Shown here: positions 1-5,925 of the stretch, piece by piece
How the letters are laid out: the number at the start of each line of letters is the position of its first letter
Numbering within the stretch: the first letter of the stretch is position 1
Source: an uncultured Thermomicrobiales bacterium
Lineage (GTDB): Bacteria; Chloroflexota; Chloroflexia; Thermomicrobiales; UBA6265
Length of the DNA stretch: 7,661 bases
Assembly: GCA_902806375.1 (NCBI GenBank)
Contig: CADCWK010000103.1
Span: forward strand, 1-7,661
Direction: 5' to 3'
The notes under the pieces: generated by a model
The model's input: only the letters and a program-made list of their open reading frames with translations
What the model was told of the DNA's origin: nothing
Database searches by the model: none
Translations under genes and position numbers: made by a program

Positions 1-1
1 T

Positions 2-1909
2 GAACGCCACCTCCATACGCCAACTCCGAAACAATTGCTCTACGGCCCACGGGTCGCGATCCGGTCGCTCGAAGCGACGGGACCTCCGGGCGATGGCGGA
101 TCGGCGACCATCACCCTGGAACTCCTCGGCAACTTCGGGGGGAACAGCAAGAACGGTTACACGTTCGCGGGCCACCCTCGCCCGCCGCGGGACGGCGAGA
201 CGTACACCCTTGACCCGAACCCGGACGATTTCTACGGGAGCGCTCTCCAGCAGACCATCGCCCAGATCGTCGACGGGCGGCAGAACACGCTGTTCGAGCG
301 ACTGATCGCCGACCAGCCAGTCGCCGCGACGTGGCCCGACGCGGCTGCAGCGGGGCAGGCCCAATTCATGGCCGGTCTCGATGCGCTGCGGGACGCCGGG
401 CACCTGCATGGCTTCGAGCCGTCCAAGCACGCCTTCATCGGGGCGGCTAGCGCCGAACCGTTCCTGCTCGTCCAGGGGCCACCGGGGACCGGCAAGAGCT
501 ACACGACCGCGTTTGCCCTGTACGCCCGGCTGCAGGGGGCGATGGCAGCCGGAATGGACTTCCGGATCGCCGCCGGCTGCAAGACCCACGCGGCGACCGA
601 CGTCCTGATGCGGAACGTCGAGGGCGTCCGAGAGCTGCTCAGGGCCTGGCAGCAACGACACTCCGAACTGTTCGGGCGCTTCTTCGACGCCCGGCTGCTC
701 GACGTGCCGATCCTGCGGGGCGACCCGCGGGAACGCCCGTCCGGTGTCATCGAGCCGCTCTGGGGCCGACCGGACAAGGCCGACGAGCGGATCCTGCCGG
801 ACGACCGGGTCGGGCTCAAAGGGCTGGAACGCGACCAGTATGTGCTGCTCTTCGCGACGCCGTTCTCGATCCGCAAGCTGGACCAACCCCAGGTCGGGAA
901 CAAGACCCAGAAGCGGCCGATCCATTGCCTCGTCCTGGATGAGGCGTCGCAGATGAACCTGCCGGAGGCGATCATGGCCGCCCGCCTGCTCGACCCGGCC
1001 GGCCAAATCATCGTGGTCGGCGATCACCGCCAGATGGCGCCGATCGTCAAGCATGACTGGGAGGGTGAGCGCCGCCGGACGTTCCGTGAGTATGCCGCCT
1101 ACCGTTCGCTGTTCGACACGCTCCGGAGCCGGACGCCGCCGCCTGCGACGATCCGGTTCGCCGAGAGCTTCCGGCTCCACAGCGACATGGCGCGCTTCCT
1201 CCGGGATCAGGTCTACATCCACGACGGGATCGACTACCACTCCCACCAGGATCGGTTGCTCCCGGAGTCCGGGACGGCGGACGCCTTCGTCGCGGCCGTC
1301 CTCGATCCCGGTCATCCCCTGGTCGTCGTCACCCACGACGAGCGGGACAGTCAGACCCGGAACGCGTTCGAAGTGGCGCTGATGAGCCCGGTCCTCCGGG
1401 TCCTGTCAGCCGACCTCGATCTGGACCCATCGACCGGGCTCGGCGTCGTGGTGCCGCACCGGGCGCAGCGGGCGGCCTTCCAGCGAGCCGTGCCGGAACT
1501 GATGGTGACGCTGGAGGATGGCCGGGAAAGGTCGGCCGTGGACACGGTCGAGAAGTTCCAGGGGGGTGAGCGACGGGCGATGGTCTTCGCCGCGACGGAG
1601 AGCGACACCGGCTACCTCGCGACCCGGGCCGACTTCCTCTACGATCCCCGCCGCCTGACGGTCGCGCTCAGCAGGGCGAAGGAGAAGATGATCCTCGTCG
1701 CCTCCGGGACGGTCTTCGCCCACTTCAGCCCTGACGAGGAGACCTTCGCCAACGTCCTGCTCTGGAAGAACCTGCTCCGCCGGACCTGTACCGTCCGGCT
1801 CTGGCAGGGCACGATCGAGGGTCACTCGGTCACCGTGTGGGGCAACAGCCCCGCGGCGACAGGTGACGAGAGGGATACCGTCGTGCCCGTCGGCATCGCC
1901 GCGGGCTGA
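2..1909 (+). CDS. UPF1/DNA2-like superfamily 1 helicase, C-terminal part (5' end outside window)
   Basis: ATP-dependent helicase of the DNA2/NAM7/UPF1 group (SF1), expected to unwind DNA or RNA in the cytoplasm. The frame is open from base 2 with no stop. The first possible start (TTG at 35) has no Shine-Dalgarno, so the true start lies upstream and this is a partial gene. Numbering from that TTG, the helicase motifs appear in order: Walker A GPPGTGKS (148-155), a motif Ia-like segment GCKTHAATDVL (181-191), Walker B LDEASQM (301-307), motif III GDHRQMAP (329-336), motif IV ESFRLH (377-382), motif V VDTVEKFQGGER (502-513) and motif VI TVALSRAKEK (542-551). All ATPase residues are intact. About 70 residues follow motif VI with no recognisable extra domain. 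Similar helicases are often the C-terminal half of larger proteins, some with an N-terminal RecB-like nuclease (TM0106 type); whether that holds here cannot be seen. It converges on the hsp20 gene. Confidence 0.9.
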   Translation, partial: ERHLHTPTPKQLLYGPRVAIRSLEATGPPGDGGSATITLELLGNFGGNSKNGYTFAGHPRPPRDGETYTLDPNPDDFYGSALQQTIAQIVDGRQNTLFERLIADQPVAATWPDAAAAGQAQFMAGLDALRDAGHLHGFEPSKHAFIGAASAEPFLLVQGPPGTGKSYTTAFALYARLQGAMAAGMDFRIAAGCKTHAATDVLMRNVEGVRELLRAWQQRHSELFGRFFDARLLDVPILRGDPRERPSGVIEPLWGRPDKADERILPDDRVGLKGLERDQYVLLFATPFSIRKLDQPQVGNKTQKRPIHCLVLDEASQMNLPEAIMAARLLDPAGQIIVVGDHRQMAPIVKHDWEGERRRTFREYAAYRSLFDTLRSRTPPPATIRFAESFRLHSDMARFLRDQVYIHDGIDYHSHQDRLLPESGTADAFVAAVLDPGHPLVVVTHDERDSQTRNAFEVALMSPVLRVLSADLDLDPSTGLGVVVPHRAQRAAFQRAVPELMVTLEDGRERSAVDTVEKFQGGERRAMVFAATESDTGYLATRADFLYDPRRLTVALSRAKEKMILVASGTVFAHFSPDEETFANVLLWKNLLRRTCTVRLWQGTIEGHSVTVWGNSPAATGDERDTVVPVGIAAG

Positions 1910-1993
1910 CGTAGGTGAACCCCCCGGGCTGTCCGTGACGCCCAACGACATAGTTGGAGCCGCTCACTGTCGATCGACGCGGGGATCGTCTCA

Positions 1994-2031
1994 CGACACA
2001 GGCCCGAGCCAGATGGCTCGGGCCTGTGTCG
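1994..2031. terminator. Perfect 17-bp hairpin, likely shared bidirectional terminator
   Basis: CGACACAGGCCCGAGCC (1994-2010), a 4-nt loop AGAT, then its exact reverse complement (2015-2031). It lies 84 nt past the helicase stop and 57 nt past the hsp20 stop on the other strand, so it can act for both convergent genes. There is no T-run on either side, so it is not a classical U-tract terminator. Hairpin-only terminators have been proposed for GC-rich bacteria; the terminator role is inference, the hairpin is seen directly. Confidence 0.7.
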
Positions 2032-2088
2032 CGGTCACTGGGATCTCACCGGCCGAACCGGCACGATGACCGGTCTCGGCCGGGCCGC

Positions 2089-2607
2089 TCAGGATGCCTC
2101 GGTCTCGTCCGTGGCACCGGCGCCGATCGCCTCGGGCTGCCGGCTGTGGATCGCGATCCGGCGGGGCCGGGCGCGCTCGGCCCTGGGGAGGATCACCCGC
2201 ACGATCCCGTCTTCGAAACTCGCCTGCACCTGCTCGGCATCGATCGGGAACGGCAGGGTCACGCTGCGGCGATAGGTGCCACTGCCGACCTCGTGGACAT
2301 ACCAGGTGATGTCCTTCGCCTGCTCGGTGTCGACCAGCTTGCTGATCGTGCCGCTCAGGCTGACCGTGTTCTGGTGGACCGTGACTTCCAGGTCTTCCGG
2401 CTTCATGCCGGGGACCGCCGCCAGGACCATCGCGTGGTCATCCGTCGCATAGACATCGATCGGCATCACCTGCGCGACCGGCGATTCACTGCCCATCCGC
2501 GACCAGAGGGTCTGGAACGGTCCTCCCGTCAGACTCTCGTTGAGCGCCCGATCGAAGGTCTGGCGCAGGGCGAGGGCACCGGTGGGGAGAAGGGGTGAAC
2601 GCAACAT
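2089..2607 (-). CDS. hsp20: Small heat-shock protein, Hsp20/alpha-crystallin family
   Basis: ATP-independent holdase chaperone of the cytoplasm that binds unfolding proteins and keeps them refoldable; family members usually form large oligomers. The protein is 172 residues, normal for bacterial Hsp20. An N-terminal arm (about 1-48) precedes the alpha-crystallin domain (about 49-144): PIDVYATDD (49-57), VPGMKPEDLEVTV (65-77), YRRSVTLPFPID (112-123) and the conserved ASFEDGIVRVILPRAE stretch (129-144). A C-terminal I-x-I type anchor IAI (151-153) is followed by a flexible tail rich in acidic and small residues. The ATG at 2607 was chosen because it gives the family length and has a strong GGAGG 9 nt upstream. 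The frame stays open far upstream, antisense to manC, but that extension is not coding. The gene is monocistronic with its own promoter at 2685-2712, and ends near the shared hairpin at 1994-2031. Confidence 0.95.
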   Translation of the reverse strand: MLRSPLLPTGALALRQTFDRALNESLTGGPFQTLWSRMGSESPVAQVMPIDVYATDDHAMVLAAVPGMKPEDLEVTVHQNTVSLSGTISKLVDTEQAKDITWYVHEVGSGTYRRSVTLPFPIDAEQVQASFEDGIVRVILPRAERARPRRIAIHSRQPEAIGAGATDETEAS

Positions 2608-2616
2608 GGGGAACAA

Positions 2617-2621
2617 CCTCC
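2617..2621 (-). promoter_or_regulatory. Ribosome binding site of hsp20
   Basis: GGAGG on the minus strand, 9 nt before the ATG at 2607. It fixes the hsp20 start within a frame that is open for a further 530 codons upstream. Confidence 0.8.
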
Positions 2622-2684
2622 ATCGCTCAATCCAAGCGAACTCGAACCAAACGACGGCAGCCATCGAGCCATCCGTCATTTCCC

Positions 2685-2712
2685 AGTATATTCCCTCTTC
2701 GATCGGTGTCAA
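2685..2712 (-). promoter_or_regulatory. Sigma-70-type promoter of hsp20
   Basis: On the minus strand a perfect -35 TTGACA (2712-2707) is followed by a 16-nt spacer and a -10 TATACT (2690-2685), which matches TATAAT at five of six positions. This predicts transcription starting near 2678 and a 5' UTR of about 70 nt. The surrounding sequence is locally AT-richer than the coding DNA. No CIRCE or HspR (HAIR) operator is seen beside it, so housekeeping-sigma expression or post-transcriptional heat control is plausible. Confidence 0.75.
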
Positions 2713-2994
2713 TACCCTTATGCAACCTGTGTCAGACCATCCTGACCCTGCCGCCCAGGTGGGGCGGGACCCCGGCCTGAAACCGTATGGAGTGAATCTC
2801 CTGTCCCCGGAGGGGAACGGTGCCGGAGGACCCCCGCGTCGACAGCCTGGAGAGCGGACCAGGAATGACCCGGGACGTGTGGCGGGCATCGGGAAGGGCA
2901 TCCGGATCGATTGTCCGTGACGTGGCCCTCGGGAGAGATGAGACAATACCGGAGCGTTTGGTCGCTCTGATCGGACTCGGGATGCCGGTGTGAC
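2713..2994. other. Non-coding divergent region between hsp20 and manC
   Basis: This 282-bp stretch upstream of the hsp20 promoter and before manC has no convincing gene on either strand; the frames across it have no family motifs or ribosome binding sites. It holds three small inverted repeats: GTCAG-N6-CTGAC (2731-2746), CCGCCC-N5-GGGCGG (2751-2767) and TCCCC-GGA-GGGGA (2805-2817). The manC promoter must lie here. The best candidate is weak: GTGACG (2917-2922), a 19-nt spacer, and an extended -10 TGA-GACAAT (2939-2947), about 48 nt before the manC ATG. Confidence 0.4.
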
Positions 2995-4215
2995 ATGGGA
3001 CGAGAGTGGATCATGACGAGCAACGGGCAGGGGATGACCACGGGGGACAACGGCTTGCGGCCACAGCCGGTCTTCGGCGGAGCCCCGCGGATGCGGCGGC
3101 GGCGCGACTCGTTCTGGGCGGTCATCCCGGCCGGTGGGTCCGGGACGCGCCTCTGGCCGCTGAGCCGGGCCCAGCGGCCCAAGTTCCTCCTGCCGCTGCT
3201 CGGCAACCGGTCGCTGCTCCAGCAGACCGCCGACCGGCTGTCGCCCCTGGCCGACCCGACCCGGACGATGGTGGTCTGCGGGCCCGCCCACGCGGCCTCG
3301 GTCGCCCGGCAACTGCCATCGGTCCCCGAGGGTCAGCTGATCGTCGAGCCAGCGCCGCGTGGCTCCCTCCCGGCGATCGCCCTGGCGACGGCGCTGATCG
3401 CCCGGCTGGACCCCGAGGCCATCGTCGGGGCCTTCGCCGCCGACCACGACGTCGCCGACCCGGCGACGCTGCTGATGGCCGTCCAGACGGCCAGCCTGGC
3501 CGCCAAGGACGGGCGCCTCGTCACGATCGGGATCGAGCCGACCCGGCCTGAGACCGGTTACGGCTACATCGAGCGGACCAGCGAGGTCGTCGCCCATACC
3601 GACCGGGCGGCAGACCTGCCGTCTCCATCGGTCGCCTACGCCGCCGCGCAGTTTCACGAGAAGCCGGACCTCGAGCGGGCGACGGCCTACGTCGCGAGCG
3701 GCCGCTATCTCTGGAACGCCAGCATGTTCATCTTCACGGCGGGGACCCTGATGACCAGCCTGGAGGTCTACCAGCCCGACCTCTTCGCGGCGGTCGGCCG
3801 GATCGCCGATGCCTGGAATACGCCCGACCGGGAGCCGGTCATGGCCGAGGTCTGGTCGACGCTGCACCCGATGAACATCGACGAGGGGATCATGGAGCTG
3901 GCCGCCGCCGACGGGAAGGTCGCCGTCGTCCCGGCCGACTTCGGCTGGTCGGATGTCGGCGACTGGCATGGCCTCGGCGAGCTGATCGAGCACGACGGGC
4001 TCGGCAACAGCGTCCGGGGCGACTTCATCCAGCTGGAGACGCGGGACAGCGTCGTGTGGTCGGAGACGGGCCGGATCGTGGCACTCATTGGGTTGAACAA
4101 CGTCGTCGTGGTCGACACCGAGGACGCGCTTCTCGTCATCGACCGGTCGCGAGCTCAGGACGTGCGCCGGGTCGTCGACGAGCTGAAGGCACAGGCGCGG
4201 CACGAACTGAGCTAG
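2995..4215 (+). CDS. manC: Mannose-1-phosphate guanylyltransferase (GDP-mannose pyrophosphorylase)
   Basis: Converts mannose-1-phosphate plus GTP to GDP-mannose and pyrophosphate, supplying mannose for cell-envelope glycans, glycolipids or glycoproteins; cytosolic. The 406-residue protein is a single nucleotidyltransferase domain. The signature AGGSGTRLWPLSR is at 46-58 with P62-K63 following. Further family marks are FAADHD (147-152), ETGYGYIE (186-193), EKPD (222-225), WNASMFIF (240-247) and DFGWSDVGDW (315-324). There is no C-terminal cupin, so it is the monofunctional form without phosphomannose isomerase. About 38 poorly conserved N-terminal residues precede the fold. The start is uncertain: ATG 2995 is the longest, ATG 3013 (preceded by GAGAG) is nearly as good, and both lie outside the domain. 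Where many relatives read EPxxRNTxPA, this protein has EPAPRGSLPA (118-127). A related sugar-1-phosphate nucleotidylyltransferase cannot be fully excluded. It converges on xylB. Confidence 0.88.
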   Translation: MGREWIMTSNGQGMTTGDNGLRPQPVFGGAPRMRRRRDSFWAVIPAGGSGTRLWPLSRAQRPKFLLPLLGNRSLLQQTADRLSPLADPTRTMVVCGPAHAASVARQLPSVPEGQLIVEPAPRGSLPAIALATALIARLDPEAIVGAFAADHDVADPATLLMAVQTASLAAKDGRLVTIGIEPTRPETGYGYIERTSEVVAHTDRAADLPSPSVAYAAAQFHEKPDLERATAYVASGRYLWNASMFIFTAGTLMTSLEVYQPDLFAAVGRIADAWNTPDREPVMAEVWSTLHPMNIDEGIMELAAADGKVAVVPADFGWSDVGDWHGLGELIEHDGLGNSVRGDFIQLETRDSVVWSETGRIVALIGLNNVVVVDTEDALLVIDRSRAQDVRRVVDELKAQARHELS

Positions 4216-4246
4216 CGCCGGCCATCCCCAGGGCCGGGCGGCGCAG

Positions 4247-4272
4247 CGCCTCCCGGTGTCCGGGCCGAGGCG
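4247..4272. terminator. Bulged GC hairpin between convergent manC and xylB
   Basis: CGCCTC (4247-4252) pairs with GAGGCG (4267-4272), and inside it CCGG (4253-4256) pairs with CCGG (4260-4263) around a TGT loop, leaving a 3-nt bulge (4264-4266). It sits 31 nt past the manC stop and 21 nt past the xylB stop on the other strand. No T-run follows on either strand. Its placement in a 78-bp convergent gap suggests a shared terminator, but GC-rich DNA makes chance hairpins common. Confidence 0.4.
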
Positions 4273-4293
4273 AGATGCGCCGTCGTGTCGGCA

Positions 4294-5802
4294 TCATGGC
4301 GCTGCCCCGAGGTCCGCGACGATCGGACGGAGTGCGAGGTAGGCGTCGGCCAGCAGCCGTTGTCGCGCCCGCAGCAGCCCGTGCCGTTCGGTGTCGGGGA
4401 TCGACTCGTCTCCCGCTGGTGGTCGCCAGTCATCGGCGATCCGGGCTGGATCCGTGCCCTGCAGCATGGCGATCGCGAGGATAGCGGCGCCCCGGGCCGA
4501 CTGGTCCGGGGTCGCGCTGTGCCTGACCGTGAGTCCATAGGTGTCGGCGACGAGCTGTCGCCACGGGGCGTCGCGGGCACCGCCCCCGGCCAGCGTGATG
4601 ACCACCGGTGCGGTGTCGTCGCGCGGGGCGATGGCGTCCCAGGCCAGCGAACCGGCCAGGGTGATGCCCTCGACGACCGCCCGGGCGAGGTCGGCTGGCT
4701 GGTGGTCGGCGGCGAGCCCAATGAACGACCCGCGGGCCCCGGCGTCGAACCAGGGCGACCGCTCGCCGCCGAGGTAGGGGACGAACAGGACGCCCCGCGC
4801 GCCGGCCGGGACGCCTCCCGCCGCCGCCAGCAGCGCCCGGTCATCGCGGAAGCCGAGAGTGGCCGCCGCCCAGCGGAGGGCCGAGCCGGTGTTGAGTGTC
4901 GCGGCGACCCGTGCCCAGCCCGCGCCCGACTCCGGAGGGATCGCGGTGCAGACGGTCTGGCCCGTGCCGTCCGGGTCTCCTGGGACGGACGCGACCGGGA
5001 TGAGTGCCTGCGTGCCCGTGCTGAGCGTGACGAGCATATCGCCTGGCCGCGTCACCCCGGCGCCGAGGGCAGCGGCCTGGGCGTCGCCCGCCCCGGCGAC
5101 GACCGGGATGCCGGGCGGCAGGCCGAGGGTGTCCGCCGCGTCGCGGGAGAGCGTCCCCGCCCGGTCGGTCGACCGGATCACGGGCGGGAGCTGGTCCGGC
5201 CGCAGCCCGACCGCATCCCGGAGGGTCGGCGACCAGTCCCGCCGGGCGATGTCGAACAGGGCCGTGCCGCCGGCGTCGCTGGGCTCGGTGGCGACCTCGC
5301 CGGTCAGCCGGGCCCGGAGCCAGTCCTTCGGCAGCAGCACCGACCGGGCGGCCTCCAGGAGGTCGGGCTGGTCGTCACGCAGCCACGCCACGGTCGCCGC
5401 CTGGTAGCCCGTCGCCAGGCGACCACCCGTCGTCGTGGCCATCAGGGCCCGGCCAAATCCGGCCTCGAGGGCCGCGACCTGCGTCGCCGCCCGCCGGTCG
5501 GACCAGATGATCGCGGGAGCGAGGGGGAGCAGCGCGTCGTCGACCAGCACCGTGCCGTGCATCTGGCCGGTCACGCCGATCGCCGAGACGTCGCTCGATG
5601 GGCCACCGGAGACCGATACTGCCTCCCGGACGGCCTCCGCCGTCGCCCGCCACCAGTCGTCGGGCTCCTGCTCGGCGTGGCCCTGTGCCGGTCGGTGGGT
5701 CGCGTAGGGGCGACTCGATCCGGCGAGCACCGCGCCGTCGTCGCCGACGATCTGGACCTTGACCGACGAGGTGCCGAGGTCGATCGCGAGGACCGTGGTC
5801 AT
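4294..5802 (-). CDS. xylB: Xylulokinase, FGGY carbohydrate kinase family
   Basis: Phosphorylates D-xylulose with ATP to xylulose-5-phosphate, feeding the pentose phosphate pathway; cytosolic. The 502-residue length matches the family (about 480-510). The N-terminal actin-like fold opens with the phosphate-binding loop AIDLGTSSVK (6-15). GQMHG (79-83), characteristic of xylulokinases, is followed by IIWSDRR (98-104) and LLPKDWLR (156-163). The catalytic aspartate is D240 in GAGDAQ. The C-terminal fold shows LSTGTQ (260-265), LGGERSPW (344-351), the FGGY signature region GSFIGL...DLARAVVE (358-378) and the adenine-site LAGGGAR (404-410). ATG 5802 was chosen over an in-frame TTG at 5817 because GGGAG lies just upstream and the fold begins at once. 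GDAQ replaces the GDNA seen in E. coli XylB, so a related sugar specificity is possible. It is divergent from the MocR gene; no xylose isomerase or sugar transporter is in the window. Confidence 0.93.
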   Translation of the reverse strand: MTTVLAIDLGTSSVKVQIVGDDGAVLAGSSRPYATHRPAQGHAEQEPDDWWRATAEAVREAVSVSGGPSSDVSAIGVTGQMHGTVLVDDALLPLAPAIIWSDRRAATQVAALEAGFGRALMATTTGGRLATGYQAATVAWLRDDQPDLLEAARSVLLPKDWLRARLTGEVATEPSDAGGTALFDIARRDWSPTLRDAVGLRPDQLPPVIRSTDRAGTLSRDAADTLGLPPGIPVVAGAGDAQAAALGAGVTRPGDMLVTLSTGTQALIPVASVPGDPDGTGQTVCTAIPPESGAGWARVAATLNTGSALRWAAATLGFRDDRALLAAAGGVPAGARGVLFVPYLGGERSPWFDAGARGSFIGLAADHQPADLARAVVEGITLAGSLAWDAIAPRDDTAPVVITLAGGGARDAPWRQLVADTYGLTVRHSATPDQSARGAAILAIAMLQGTDPARIADDWRPPAGDESIPDTERHGLLRARQRLLADAYLALRPIVADLGAAP

Positions 5803-5838
5803 TGGGCTCCCATTCAACGTCTCGGTCGGACAGGTCCT

Positions 5839-5877
5839 GCCGGAAGGAAGTCACTCCGGCGTGGCAGTAGCATACTG
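5839..5877. promoter_or_regulatory. Two small inverted repeats in the xylB/MocR divergent region (candidate operator)
   Basis: The 123-bp region 5803-5925 must carry the start signals of both divergent genes. It holds GCCGGA-N10-TCCGGC (5839-5860) and the short palindrome CAGTA-GCA-TACTG (5865-5877). The second overlaps a TATGCT on the minus strand (5874-5869) that could be a -10 for xylB, though no good -35 accompanies it. Binding of the adjacent MocR protein here would be typical of that family but is only inferred. Confidence 0.3.
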
Positions 5878-5910
5878 ACCGTCGTCGCGTGATGGGTGAT
5901 CAGGCTGGCC

Positions 5911-5915
5911 AGGGG
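5911..5915 (+). promoter_or_regulatory. Probable ribosome binding site of the MocR gene
   Basis: AGGGG, 10 nt before the ATG at 5926. It favours that ATG over the in-frame GTG at 5896, which has no such sequence at a suitable distance. Confidence 0.5.
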
Positions 5916-5925
5916 TAACGGGACG

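Noticed and set aside
1863..2069. Short plus-strand frame after the helicase.
   Set aside because: It runs through the 17-bp hairpin, overlaps the helicase end, and has no family signature or ribosome binding site.
2540..2920. Plus-strand frame of 126 residues across the hsp20 start and upstream region.
   Set aside because: It overlaps the hsp20 N-terminus and promoter, has no ribosome binding site or recognisable motif, and looks like random coding.
2608..2994. CIRCE (TTAGCACTC dyad) or HspR HAIR operator upstream of hsp20.
   Set aside because: I searched both strands by eye and found no match; the only dyads present are short and of other sequence.
2608..4203. Open frame on the minus strand extending hsp20 upstream by about 530 residues.
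   Set aside because: It runs antisense through manC, is rich in Arg, Pro, Gly and Asp with no motifs, and crosses a good promoter and ribosome binding site for the short Hsp20. It is a by-product of high GC at third codon positions.
4285..5892. Long plus-strand open frame antisense to xylB.
   Set aside because: Low-complexity composition with no domain motifs; the opposite strand encodes a complete FGGY kinase.
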